The position numbers were made by a program, and so were the translations under genes. A stretch of 64,000 nucleotides of DNA from Haematobia irritans (Eukaryota; Arthropoda; Insecta; Diptera; Muscidae), in NCBI RefSeq assembly GCF_050003625.1, contig NC_134397.1, positions 196,251,063 through 196,315,062 of the forward strand, given 5' to 3'. The notes beneath the pieces are model-generated. The model did no database searches, was not told where the DNA came from, and saw only the letters and a list, made by a program, of their open reading frames with translations. This document shows, piece after piece, positions 25,387-35,650 of the stretch; the stretch's first letter is position 1, and every line of letters starts with the position of its first letter.

Positions 25387-27241
25387 ACAAGTATATACAG
25401 CAGCAAGTTCGGCCGGGCGAATCTTAAATACCCATCACCATGAATCAAATATAATAGTTTACTTTGAAAACTCTTCGTCGTAGCGGGTTTCTTGATAATA
25501 TATAGAATTTTAAGGGGTTTGATGACAAATTGTCTCCCAAGCAAATGAGTTCAACCAGATTCTTCCTATGAAGACTAGATCAGATTCTGGATTTATGAGA
25601 ACCAATTTTGTTTGGGTTTTAGAGAAATCATAAACATATCGTGTATATGATGAAATAACGCCTTGATTTGAAATCTTAAATGTGTAGATTTTTTCCGCCA
25701 ATATTTAAATGAATACGAGTAAAATCTCGAAATGTTATACCCTGAAAGAAGTGTTTTCTTTTCTAAGGAACGAAGTTTTAGACAAGCAAAGTTTTCTTTT
25801 GACACAAATTTTGGAGACAATTGAATCGCTTATCAAGAATTCGAATTAGTTTGCTCTAAACGAAAATACTTTATACGAAAACGGAATTTCGTTTGTCTAA
25901 AATTTTATTCCGGAGGAAAATATTTTTTCTTTGGGTGTACCCTCGAGAAGTTAAATCGGTCTATATCGATGCCTTACCAAACGGACCGGTAAAAATAAAT
26001 GTGATGTGGAGCTATACTAAAACATGGACCAATACTCACCACCTCTAAATGTTCCTCAAATACCTCTAGAATTCAACTTTCAGACGAATTGGGCGAAAAC
26101 TACGAATTCTAGAACCCCAAGAAGTAAACTCGGGAGATCAGTCTATATAGGGGCTATATCAAAATTTGGACATATACGGACCATTTTCGGCACACCACTT
26201 TATGGTCCTAAAATACCACTAGATTTTCTATTTCAGGCAAATCGGATAGAAAATACAGATTCTAGAAGCCCCAGAAATAAAGTCGGGAGTTAGGTCTATA
26301 TGGAGGCTATACCAAAACATGGACCGTTAGGCACCAGTTGCGATACACCTATTAGTGATCTTAAAATACCTCTAGATTTTCAATTTCAAGCAAATCGGCT
26401 AGAAAATATAGTCTCTAGACGCCCAAGAAGTAAAATCGGGAGATCGGTCTATATGAGGGTTATACCAAAAAATGGACCGATACCCCTCAATTTTAGCACA
26501 CCTCTTTATGGTCCCAAAATACCTACAGATTTCCAATTTCAGATAAATCGGATAGTAAACACAGTTTCTAGAAGCCCAAAAAGTATAATCGGGAGATCGG
26601 TCTATATGGAGGCTATACCAAAACATGGACCTATACGGACCATTTTCAGCACACCACTTTATGGTCCTAAAATACCTCTAGATTTTCAATTTCAGGCAAA
26701 TCAGATAGAAAATACAGATTCTAGAAGCCCCAGAAATAAAGTCGGGAGTTAGGTCTATATGGAGGCTATACCAAAACATGGACCGTTAGGCACCAATTGC
26801 GACACACCTATTAGTGATCTTAAAATACCTCTAGATTTTCAATTTCAAGCAAATCGGCTAGAAAATATAGTCTCTAGACGCCCAAGAAGTAAAATCGGGA
26901 GATCGGTCTATATGAGGGTTATACCAAAAAATGGACCGATACCCCTCAATTTTAGCACACCTCTTTATGGTCCCAAAATACCTATAGATTTCCAATTTCA
27001 GACAAATCGGATAGTAAACACAGTTTCTAGAAGCCCAAGAAGTATAATCGGGAGATCGGTCTATATGGAGGCTATACCAAAACATGGACCTATACGGACT
27101 ATTTTCGGCACACCACTTTATGGTCCTAAAATACCTCTAGATTTTCAATTTCAGGCAAATCAGATAGAAAATACAGATTCTAGAAGCCCCAGAAATAAAG
27201 TCGGGAGTTAGGTCTATATGGAGGCTATACCAAAACATGAA
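25387..27241 (-). mobile_element. DINE-1/Helentron-like element, subfamily B, left part with higher-order repeat
   Basis: Hairpin end at 25387-25440, a small MITE-like insertion (~25737-25940), then monomers. 26300-26758 and 26759-27217 are near-identical trimers of the 153-bp monomer (459-bp higher-order unit). A third trimer begins at ~27218 and is interrupted by the LINE. Confidence 0.78.
25737..25940. mobile_element. Small MITE, CACCCAAAGAAAAA type
   Basis: About 200 bp between TACCCTGAAAGAAGTG and TTTTCTTTGGGTGTA, with inner inverted repeats GGAACGAAGTTTTAGACAA and TTGTCTAAAATTTTATTCC. Related copies lie at 44706-44912 and 45354-45585, all inside B elements. Confidence 0.7.
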
Positions 27242-27382
27242 GGTTAGGTTAGGTTAGGTTAAAGTGGCAGCCCGATTAAGATTCAGGCTCACTTAGACTA
27301 TTCAGTCCATTGTGATACCACATTAACTAAAAGTACCTATTACATATGGGCACTTCTAGTTTTAACCGCTGAACCTTCTTGA

Positions 27383-30300
27383 TTATTTTTCTTTGTTGAA
27401 CCAACCAGATTGTTCCAAAAACAGTAGCAGACTGCTTAAGTTAACGTTTTCCAGATCCGCCAGTAATCTGAAGCTATATGCTCCTAAAAGTTGCTTGCGC
27501 TTTACACAAAATGCAGGACACTCACACAAGAGGTGTTTAATTGATTCTTTTTCCTCCGCATCATGACAGCTCATACAATAGTCATTATACTTCGCGCCAA
27601 TAGTTTTTGCAAAATCGCCTATCAGGCAGCGACCCGTTATAGCAGATATCAGGAGTGATATCTGACGTCTCGAGAACATTAGCATATCTAGTGTACGGTT
27701 TAAGTTGAAATGGGGCCATATTTGCTTGGTGTCGTTACAACCCTTGCAATTCTCCCATCGAACATTTGCCATCATAACAGCCTTCCCACGCAGCATGAGC
27801 TTGCAGGTAGCTAGGGGCATACCAACAAATTCTAGTTCCCCTGGAATATGTAAGGTAGTTCCTAGCCTTGCCAACTCATCCGCTTCGCAGTTCCCCGGTA
27901 TGTTCCTATGGCCAGGCACCCATATTAGGTGAATATTGTACTGCTCAGCCATCTCATTGAGAGATTTGCGGCAGTCGATGGCCGTTTTCGAGTTGAGGAA
28001 CACAGAGTCCAAGGATTTTATTGCAGGTTGACTGTCTGAGTATATATTAATGCCCACATTTTTTGGAACATTACTTCTCAGCCAATTCGCCACCTCTCTT
28101 ATTGCTAATATTTCAGCCTGAAAAACACTACAGTGATTAGGTAATCTTTTCGCTATTCGAAGTTCCAGATCATTAGAATATACTCCGAACCCCACTTGTC
28201 CATCCAATTTGGAGCCATCAGTGTAGAAATCTATATATTCTTTATTCCCCGGGGTCTGTGTGCACCACGCCTCACTGTTGGGGATTAGAGTCTCAAACTT
28301 TTTGTCGAAAAGTGGACTCGCCAAAGTGTAATCCACTACGTTAGGCACATCTGGCATTATTTTGAGGACAGAACTGTGACCGTAACCTTTTTCCGACCAC
28401 AGCGATAGCTCGCGCAACCGCACAGCCGTTGTTGCAGCTGACTGTTTGGCCAAAATGTCTAAAGGCAATAGATGCAGCACGACATTAAGGGAATTTGTTC
28501 CTGTCTTGCTGAATGCGCCTGAAATACACAAACACGCCATACGCTGAACTTTATTTAAACAAGTCGGTTTCTGAAGTGCCGGCCACCAGACTACAACACC
28601 ATATAGCATTATAGGTCTAACCACTGCCGTGTATAGCCAATGCACAATTTTTGGTTTCAGTCCCCACTTTTTTCCTATTGCCTTTTTGCACGAGTACAAA
28701 GCTACAGTTGCCTTTCTCGCCCTTTCTTCAATATTAAGCTTAAAGTTCAGCTTCCTGTCCAAAATAACGCCAAGGTATTTTGCAAATTCACCAAAGGGAA
28801 TTTCAATACCCCCTAAGGAAATAGGCCTAACCGTGGGAGTTTTGCGATCGTTGCAGTACATGACTAATTCTGTCTTTGCAGGATTTACCCCAAGACCATT
28901 GTCTTTCGCCCATTTCTCAGTCATCCGGAGGGCCCTCTGAATAATATCTCTGATTGTGGATGGGAATTTTCCCCTGACTGCCAGAGCCACATCATCTGCG
29001 TATGCCACCACTTTTATCCTTTCTTTTTCTAGAGTAACCAGAAGGCTATTTATAGCAACATTCCAAAGAAGAGGTGATAGAACTCCTCCTTGGGGAGTGC
29101 CTCTGTTCACATACCTTTGTATGTTTGCTTGTCCTAGTGTGGCTGAAATACGTCTCTTCATTAGCAGTTCGTCTAACAGCCTGAGTATACATGGATCAAC
29201 ATTCAGAGTTGTCAGTCCATTTAATATCGAGCTCGGATGGACATTATTGAACGCCCCGTCGATGTCTAGAAACGCCACGATTGTGTATTCTTTGACAGAT
29301 AGTGAGCTTTCAATAAAGCTGACTAGTTCATGTAGTGCGGTCTCAGTAGACCTGCCCTTCGAGTATGCATGCTGTCCTTTCGAGAACAACCTTGAATCGA
29401 TGCTAGTTCTAAGATAAATATCTATCATCCTCTCCAGAGTCTTAAGTAGGAATGAGGATAAGCTGATTGGTCGGAAATCCTTCGCCCTCGAGTGAGAGGC
29501 TTTTCCCGCTTTAGGTATGAAAACGACTTTTGTTTCCCTCCACTTTCCTGGGATATATGATAAGTTGATACATCCTTTATATATCACTGACAACCAGGGG
29601 ATAAATTTGTCAGTTACAGCTTGTAACTCCGCCGGAGTAATTCCATCAGGTCCGGGGGATTTGAATGGTCCAAAGCTATTTAGCGCCCATCTTATTCTAG
29701 TTTCCGATACAATTTCCTCGACAGGAAACGACCGCTGAGCAACTGTGGCACCGCCAGTACATGGTTCAACCGTCTGATTTCCAGGAAAATGTGTGTCCAA
29801 TAGTACCTCCAGCGTCTCCTCACTGGACGTTGTCCAATTTCCCTCCGATGTTTTAATGAAACCTGGAGCGGAGTTGGTGGATGCTAGAACCTTCCGTAGT
29901 CTGGAAGCCTCGGACGTATTCTCAATACTGCTGCTGTAGTCATTCCAAGAGTTATGCTGAGCCTTTCTCAGTTCTCGCTTGTATCCTCTCAGATTCCTCT
30001 TGTAAGCGTCCCAGTCCTCAGGGGCTCTGGTGGACTTCGCCTTGTTAAAGAGCTTCCTGCAGGATTTCCTCATATTATCTACGGAATTAGACCACCATGG
30101 TGGTCGATGTTTCCCCCTTGGCTTTCCTCTAGGGCATGCAGCTTTCAGTGAGATGTTGAAGGCCTTAGTAATCCGCTCCACTGCGTGTTCGATATCTTGC
30201 ACATTTCTCATATTTGTCTCTGTTATTTCCGGTATCATCATATTGAACGATTCCCTATACCTATTCCAGTCAGCTTTCCTAACATTTGGCGAAAATATGG

Positions 30301-30988
30301 TCTTGGTGATATGAACATCAAATTTGAAACTGATGTAGCGATGATCTGAGAAGCTGTGTTCACTTAAAACATGCCACTCAGATATCATTTCATTCAGTTC
30401 TTTCGAGGCCAAGGTGATGTCCAAAACCTCTTGCCTGTTTTTAGTGACAAAGGTTGGGGCATCTCCCTTGTTGCAAACTACCAGATTAGTACGCAAAATA
30501 AACTCTATTAGCGACTCTCCCCTTGCATTAGTATCACTACTTCCCCATATACTATGATGCGCATTCGCATCGCATCCCATAATGAGTTTCGTCTTTGTTT
30601 TCAGTGACTCCTCAACTAAGGTCTTAACGGCACATGGAGGCATCTCCCTGTCATGTCCCATATAGACCGAAGATACCCAATATTTGCATTTGGCTATTTC
30701 TAAATTGGCAACGACAGTGTCTGCATTGCACATTGAAGGAAGCAGAAACAAGTTAAGCTCGTTTTTAGCAATTATACAGGCTCGAATTACATCATTACCA
30801 GTATACTGCAATAGTTTGAACCCCGGAGTACTTAATTCACATATTTTGTTTCTATAAACATATGGTTCTTGAATAAGAACTATGTCTATGTCCCCTTTCA
30901 TCAGGAGAACTTTTAAGGCAGCACATGCAGCCTTACAATGATGAAGATTTATCTGGAGGATCCGTAGGACCATCGAGATTTTCAACAA
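27383..30988 (-). CDS. LINE ORF2: endonuclease, reverse transcriptase, RNase H (1201 aa)
   Basis: An intact polyprotein for target-primed reverse transcription. Residues ~8-225 are an APE-type endonuclease (LQINLHHCKAA, QEPYV, MGCDANAHHSIWGS, and SDH at 214-216). Residues ~440-740 are the reverse transcriptase (KSPGPDGI, FRPISLSS, catalytic D575 in AFLDIDGAFNNV, GTPQGGVLSPLLW, YADD at 663-666). Residues ~918-1045 are RNase H with acidic residues D924, E959, D985 and D1037 and the motif WVPGHRNIPGN. A C-terminal Cys/His cluster (C1138, C1141, H1152, C1155/C1157) follows. The ORF2 frame is +1 relative to ORF1, so it may be reached by reinitiation or frameshift. The 1201-aa length is normal for such elements. 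No stop or missing catalytic residue was seen. Confidence 0.95.
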   Translation of the reverse strand: MLKISMVLRILQINLHHCKAACAALKVLLMKGDIDIVLIQEPYVYRNKICELSTPGFKLLQYTGNDVIRACIIAKNELNLFLLPSMCNADTVVANLEIAKCKYWVSSVYMGHDREMPPCAVKTLVEESLKTKTKLIMGCDANAHHSIWGSSDTNARGESLIEFILRTNLVVCNKGDAPTFVTKNRQEVLDITLASKELNEMISEWHVLSEHSFSDHRYISFKFDVHITKTIFSPNVRKADWNRYRESFNMMIPEITETNMRNVQDIEHAVERITKAFNISLKAACPRGKPRGKHRPPWWSNSVDNMRKSCRKLFNKAKSTRAPEDWDAYKRNLRGYKRELRKAQHNSWNDYSSSIENTSEASRLRKVLASTNSAPGFIKTSEGNWTTSSEETLEVLLDTHFPGNQTVEPCTGGATVAQRSFPVEEIVSETRIRWALNSFGPFKSPGPDGITPAELQAVTDKFIPWLSVIYKGCINLSYIPGKWRETKVVFIPKAGKASHSRAKDFRPISLSSFLLKTLERMIDIYLRTSIDSRLFSKGQHAYSKGRSTETALHELVSFIESSLSVKEYTIVAFLDIDGAFNNVHPSSILNGLTTLNVDPCILRLLDELLMKRRISATLGQANIQRYVNRGTPQGGVLSPLLWNVAINSLLVTLEKERIKVVAYADDVALAVRGKFPSTIRDIIQRALRMTEKWAKDNGLGVNPAKTELVMYCNDRKTPTVRPISLGGIEIPFGEFAKYLGVILDRKLNFKLNIEERARKATVALYSCKKAIGKKWGLKPKIVHWLYTAVVRPIMLYGVVVWWPALQKPTCLNKVQRMACLCISGAFSKTGTNSLNVVLHLLPLDILAKQSAATTAVRLRELSLWSEKGYGHSSVLKIMPDVPNVVDYTLASPLFDKKFETLIPNSEAWCTQTPGNKEYIDFYTDGSKLDGQVGFGVYSNDLELRIAKRLPNHCSVFQAEILAIREVANWLRSNVPKNVGINIYSDSQPAIKSLDSVFLNSKTAIDCRKSLNEMAEQYNIHLIWVPGHRNIPGNCEADELARLGTTLHIPGELEFVGMPLATCKLMLRGKAVMMANVRWENCKGCNDTKQIWPHFNLNRTLDMLMFSRRQISLLISAITGRCLIGDFAKTIGAKYNDYCMSCHDAEEKESIKHLLCECPAFCVKRKQLLGAYSFRLLADLENVNLSSLLLFLEQSGWFNKEK

Positions 30989-32159
30989 CCGTCACATCAG
31001 CCGCTTCAATCGAGTCATCAAGAATGTCCTCTTCAGAGATATCGGTGACTCTCGCAATAACCATAGGTTCGACTTTGGTGAGTTCTGAGGCAATAGAAGC
31101 CTCCTCACGCATACGGTATCTATCCATGTCTTCAACTTTGGTATCTCCCTCGACTTCGCAAGAGGATCCGCTTACTTCTGATTCAGACAGAGGCTTGTCC
31201 ATTTCTGAATCCTTTAGCTGATCGTTTTTATACACCTTCATTTGGATATAATGAAAGCCATAACATACACGGCCCTGGGACTTTGCCAGATGTGGCAAAG
31301 ACTGAGTGTTCAATATAAACACTGCATGCCGTCTTGGTCCATCCACTTCATCCAAACGGCCAACCTTCCAATCAGCTGTTGGAAGATCTGGATTGCATCG
31401 TTTCAGTCTATTTAAAATAGATTCAGGGTCAGAAGGGTTTGCAGGTATCCAGGCATGTGCTCTAGGTCTAGCCGGTATGTCTTTCTTCTCGACTAACTCT
31501 AGAGCAGCTCCTTCCCAAACTTCACCAATTAGTATCAGAGCAGCTTTAAAACATTCTATAGACCTCTGGTCCTCAAATGCGACTAGCTTAAATCGTCCTT
31601 GATACCAACCAGCCTCTTGGTGTCGAGGATCTGGGCCGGGAAACTTTTCCAGCACCTGTGAGTAGACGACAGACAGAGCATTCTCAATTTCCCCCCATTT
31701 CTGCTTTGGAATCATACCGTCCAATGCTCCTTTATTAATGATAGCCATCACAAGGCTATCTTTAGCAACTGAGGCAAACGATCTTTGATCCCTTTTGGAG
31801 GATGGCAGCTCATCCGGCGATCGTTCCCTTTTTCCAGTCTCAAGAATTCCTTGAGCCCATTTTAAGGAATCGCTTTGTTTAGCCGACAGCGTGCTTGGGT
31901 CGACTGATCCTAACTTCTTTAGGATAAACAAAGCATTTCTGCGTTCCTTGAATCTCTTTCGTGAGGGATTACCTCCTTTTGATGTCGTTACCTTAGAAAA
32001 AGTTCGACTTGTCAGAGTGTCGCCACCTGTCGACCCGTCTACAGGTCGACTAATTGGGCCTAACTCTTGGTCATTGCCCAGATTTATAACTCCAGTCGAT
32101 ACCCGTCCACTGGGCCCTGAAGTTAGCAACCCAGTGGATGACTTGGAATTTCGCTGCAT
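30933..32159 (-). CDS. LINE ORF1 protein (Gag-like, 408 aa)
   Basis: ORF1 of the LINE, expected to bind element RNA and form the RNP. The N-terminal ~110 residues are low-complexity, Ser/Thr/Gly- and Lys/Arg-rich. The middle (about 190-320) is a folded-looking region with RFKLVAFEDQRSIECFKAAL and HAWIPANPSDPESILNRLKRCNP, which resembles the DUF4780 type of ORF1 domain found in LOA-like elements. The C-terminus is very acidic. I see no CCHC zinc knuckles, unlike I and jockey ORF1. It starts at the first ATG, 110 bp inside the element, and ends 56 nt downstream of the ORF2 ATG, in a different frame. The domain name is recalled, not searched. Confidence 0.8.
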   Translation of the reverse strand: MQRNSKSSTGLLTSGPSGRVSTGVINLGNDQELGPISRPVDGSTGGDTLTSRTFSKVTTSKGGNPSRKRFKERRNALFILKKLGSVDPSTLSAKQSDSLKWAQGILETGKRERSPDELPSSKRDQRSFASVAKDSLVMAIINKGALDGMIPKQKWGEIENALSVVYSQVLEKFPGPDPRHQEAGWYQGRFKLVAFEDQRSIECFKAALILIGEVWEGAALELVEKKDIPARPRAHAWIPANPSDPESILNRLKRCNPDLPTADWKVGRLDEVDGPRRHAVFILNTQSLPHLAKSQGRVCYGFHYIQMKVYKNDQLKDSEMDKPLSESEVSGSSCEVEGDTKVEDMDRYRMREEASIASELTKVEPMVIARVTDISEEDILDDSIEAADVTVVENLDGPTDPPDKSSSL

Positions 32160-32229
32160 GGTGGCTTAATATCCCACCACACTTGAAATTCGTAGTAGGT
32201 ACCTATTACGATGAGTTTATCCGCTATTG

Positions 32230-32269
32230 AAAAACACGTCCGTTCCGTTCGACGGTTGAATAGAATTTT
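32230..32269 (-). promoter_or_regulatory. Candidate internal Pol II promoter of the LINE (DPE-like)
   Basis: Counting from the 5' end of the element on the minus strand, GGACGT lies at about +29 to +34. That matches the downstream promoter element consensus RGWYVT expected at +28 to +33, as used by other TATA-less fly LINEs. No strong initiator is visible, so the site is suggestive only. Confidence 0.4.
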
Positions 32270-32947
32270 CATGAACCGTTAGGCACCAATTGCGACACAC
32301 CTATTAGTGATCTTAAAATACCTCTAGATTTTCAATTTCAAGCAAATCGGCTAGAAAATATAGTCTCTAGACGCCCAAGAAGTAAAATCGGGAGATCGGT
32401 CTATATGGGGGCTATACCAAAACATGGACATATACGGATACACGTCTTTATGGTCCCAGAATACCTCTAGATTTCAAATTTGGGGCAAATTGGATAAAAA
32501 CTACGGATTCTAGAAGCCCAAGAAGTAAAATTGGGAGATCGGTTTATATGGGGGCTATACCAAAACATGGACCGATGGGCACCATTTTCGGCACACCTTT
32601 TTATGGTTCTCAAATAGCTCTAGATTTCCAATTTCAGGCAAATTGGATGACAACTACGGTTTTTATAAGCCCAAGACCCAAAATTGGGAAGTCGGTTTAT
32701 ATGGGGACTATATCTTCGAACTTGACCTGCAGCAAACAAAAAACGAATCTGTGCCAAATTTCAAGACGATAGCCCCATTATTGAAGGCTGTAGCGTGATT
32801 ACAACAGACAGACAGACGGACGGATATGCTTATATCGTCTTGGAATTTCTCCCTGATCAAGAATATATATACTTTATATAGTCGGAAATCGACTATATAA
32901 AGTATATATATATACCCCCGTCACCATTCTATAGTGGTGGGTATAAA
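32270..32947 (-). mobile_element. DINE-1/Helentron-like element, subfamily B, right part beyond the LINE
   Basis: Resumes with the same array sequence that stops at 27241, then two further monomers, a GTCY tract (~32806-32825), the TACTTTATATAGTCG block and the terminal CCATTCTATAGTGGTGGGTATA. Confidence 0.78.
32864..32910. repeat. Perfect 21-bp-arm palindrome
   Basis: Arms TATATATACTTTATATAGTCG (32864-32884) and its reverse complement (32890-32910) with loop GAAAT. Other B copies have only the left arm here, so this is a local inverted duplication. Confidence 0.85.
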
Positions 32948-33423
32948 AAGGATACGCTAAAAATGATTCATATCACCATTTAATTTATATAGTCCCCACA
33001 TAGACTGATCTTCCGATTTTATTTATTGACGAGCTTTAATAACGAAAGTGAAGATTTTTCACATAAATCTACAGAATTTTGAATTCTCAATGTGTTCATA
33101 TGATTTTATTGAATGCTGAGAACAGAATTTTAAGATTTCCTGGCCAAATTAAACAAAAATTTTCCTTAGCGATTTGCGAAATTTGTAAACATTTCAAATT
33201 TAACTTCGATTATCCGGTTAATATGTAGTATGTGATGCCAGTACATGTTTTATTACAACCGTCGAAAATTTGTTAACATCGGTTCATAATTATATATACC
33301 CCCCATATAAACTAATCCCCAAAATTGTACTTCTTGTGCACCCGGAGGAACAAATTTCATTCCTAAATTTGCCATGCGAAAATCGCTTCATAATTATTTA
33401 TAAACTCCTATATATAGAGCTAC

Positions 33424-33848
33424 TCAGCAAAAAAATTTGGAAGTTCTGACAAAGGCACAACTTTATAAGCACTCCCAATAATAATCTTTATTTAACTACC
33501 CAGGAAGTTCTTTTAATTCAATTTTTTATAACTTGGGTTTTTCATAGTTTTAATGGGTAATTTTAATTTTTTTGCTTCAAATAGGTAAAGCGTTACAATA
33601 CATTAAAAATTATAAAAATTATTTATTTGACAAAATATTACAGAATTTTTTAATTTACATCCAAAACATTGAATTCAGATCACACCTAAAGAAGTGATGC
33701 AAATTCAGTGCAACGGCCGTTGAAGTGGAGGACTTCCGTCCTATGACAAGCCCATGTTAAATCCGTCGCTTCTGCACAAATTTTGCACAACTTCCGGATT
33801 CAAAAAGAACACTTTCATACTTTTTGGCGACGCTTTTTTTCTGGGTAG
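33424..33848 (-). mobile_element. MITE of CCCAGCAAAAAAA type
   Basis: From CTCAGCAAAAAAATTTGGAAG to GCGACGCTTTTTTTCTGGG, reverse to the copy at 11914. ~425 bp, non-coding. Upstream, 32948-33420 holds only B/A repeat crumbs. Confidence 0.75.
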
Positions 33849-33919
33849 TTCTTTATGGGTTTATATATAGGAGTTTATTAATAAGTATTAACCGATTTTG
33901 CCAAAGATGGGGCTTCTTT

Positions 33920-34341
33920 AAAAAAAAAAAAAAAAAAAAAAGAACATTTTTAGCGACCTATCTGGCTTTAAATCTAGGACTAATAAATTAAAATTAGGAT
34001 ACAGATAATTCGATAAATGGGGAATTATCTCTCTTTTCACAGTATATTAATAACGCCATTTATGTACAATCAAATGCCAGTTTAAAAATCCAAATTTTAA
34101 CGGATACTTCATTGTAAAAAAGTTTGCTTAATCCAAAAAAAACGTTAAACCAAATCCTCAAAATAAGCCTTAGCCTATATTTGAAGCGTTTTTATCTTAA
34201 ATCTAAAGATTCAATATTTCAGTTGATTTAAGGACGATTTCATTATTTAAAAAAAATTGTCCTTATATTTTGTAAATTGCGCTACCTAAAATTTAGGTTG
34301 CTTAATTTTTAATATCATGTAAATATTTTTTCAGTGTAGGT
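33920..34341. mobile_element. MITE of TACACTGAAAAAAAT type, left-degraded
   Basis: Shares ACATTTTTAGCGACCTATCTGG and the following ~400 bp with 51540-52350, and ends TAAATATTTTTTCAGTGTA. The left inverted repeat has been lost next to an A20 run. Confidence 0.6.
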
Positions 34342-35650
34342 ATTTAATCTGTTTTTTATCGTACAAAAATTCCATATGGACTTACTTTCAAATTAGAAGA
34401 CAATGTTAAAAAAGTTTAAGATACTATCACAACTGTTAGCACAATCCATGTAATTCGATTGTGGTTGGCAGTCTTGAGTAGAATTTTATACGCAATCTAT
34501 TGTGGAGGTTATACACGATTTGGCCTGACCTAACTTTCAGCAACCGTGTATACTTAAACTGTGCAAATCATGGAGCCCATGGTAATTTCAAACAACACAC
34601 TTAGGCAAACTTGTATTTCTAATTTTTATTTTACTATTTTTTTTTAATTCTTTACCTAGTTATGGTTTATGTATACCACTGGTTTGGGCGATAATTTACT
34701 ATTTCGTTTATACAATTTAAACTTGACCTTTGAAAACTAATGCTTGCACAAAAAGTTTAAACTAAACTATAAATATAGTAAATAAAACCAAATCTTCTCC
34801 AACACAAATATCAAAAAAAAAAAAAAAAATACTGAATTTATTTAAATTTTTAAGCAACTTGGGTCCAATATCTGTTTTAAGCCACAAACATTTTTCATGA
34901 AATTAAATATACCATATATTTCACTTCTTTCCAAAACCATTAGTCTGTGCCCCCCAAATACGGAAATTTAATACAACTTAGCAAATTGAAATTGATTTTA
35001 TAACTTTGTTTTTAATCTAAATTAAATTTCTAGTATATTTTATACCAATATCAACTCTTCCCACGCTAATGAAATCATCGCTCCCTCATATGTGTGAGTT
35101 CAAAAAAATTCTAAATATTTAATAGCTCCCCACAGAATATAGATAATAATTTCCTGAATTCAATTCAGTGTAGACACACACACACACTAACATGTTGATA
35201 ATCGTTTGTTGGTAGTATGCAGCCTATTAACATTGGTCCTATGGTTAATATTGCCGGTGCTATTTTTAAAATCAGTCAATCACAGTTGTCTACAAAGCAT
35301 ATACAAACACACTAGACAAATACCACAACAAAGTTAATATCTTTGTGCCTATACAACAAAAAAATGAAAAGGAAATATAAGATTATACCTCGTTAAACAA
35401 TATTACGAGTGTGGTAAGTATAAATATTAAAGTGGGCTTTTAAATACCAACGATCAATCATTACCTTCCTTCTTTCATATCCAGAAATCAAAATTCGAAT
35501 AGCTCTCGGAATGTGGTAAAGTCTGAAAGGGGCTAATGGACAGTATTATCGTTGTGCCGCTGTAATGGAAAATTTGCCACTTTTTCCAGGCGATGATACT
35601 GTCATGCCAATTTGTTTGGTTCTCCTATTATATACAATACTTTTTTTTGG
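34342..35650. other. Non-coding DNA, largely single-copy
   Basis: 34390-34560 is a degraded A-type hairpin-side end (GTGGAGGTTATACACGATTTGG). The rest has no ORF or repeat of note. A CA microsatellite lies near 35172-35190. Confidence 0.5.

Larger units (their letters stand above)
27242..32269 (-). mobile_element. Full-length RNase H-bearing non-LTR retrotransposon (I/LOA group)
   Basis: A 5.0-kb LINE read from right to left: short 5' UTR (~110 bp), ORF1, ORF2 overlapping by 56 nt, a ~140-bp 3' UTR, and an (AACCT)n tail rather than poly(A). It splits a B-type tandem array. The flanking sequence catgaa occurs at 27236-27241 and again at 32270-32275, and the array sequence reads continuously if the element and one copy are removed. 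That gives both boundaries and a ~6-bp target duplication. Both ORFs are open and all catalytic motifs are present, so the copy looks young and possibly active. The clade (LOA-like) is inferred from ORF2 domain order and ORF1 type. Confidence 0.9.

Noticed and set aside
27242..27261. Telomeric (TTAGG)n tract
   Set aside because: It is the tail of a LINE insertion with target duplication, only four units long.
28629..30314. Plus-strand frames of 70-150 codons across the LINE
   Set aside because: Antisense shadows of ORF2.
35172..35190. CRISPR-like or satellite array
   Set aside because: Only a short CA microsatellite. No spaced repeats of CRISPR type anywhere, as expected in an animal genome.
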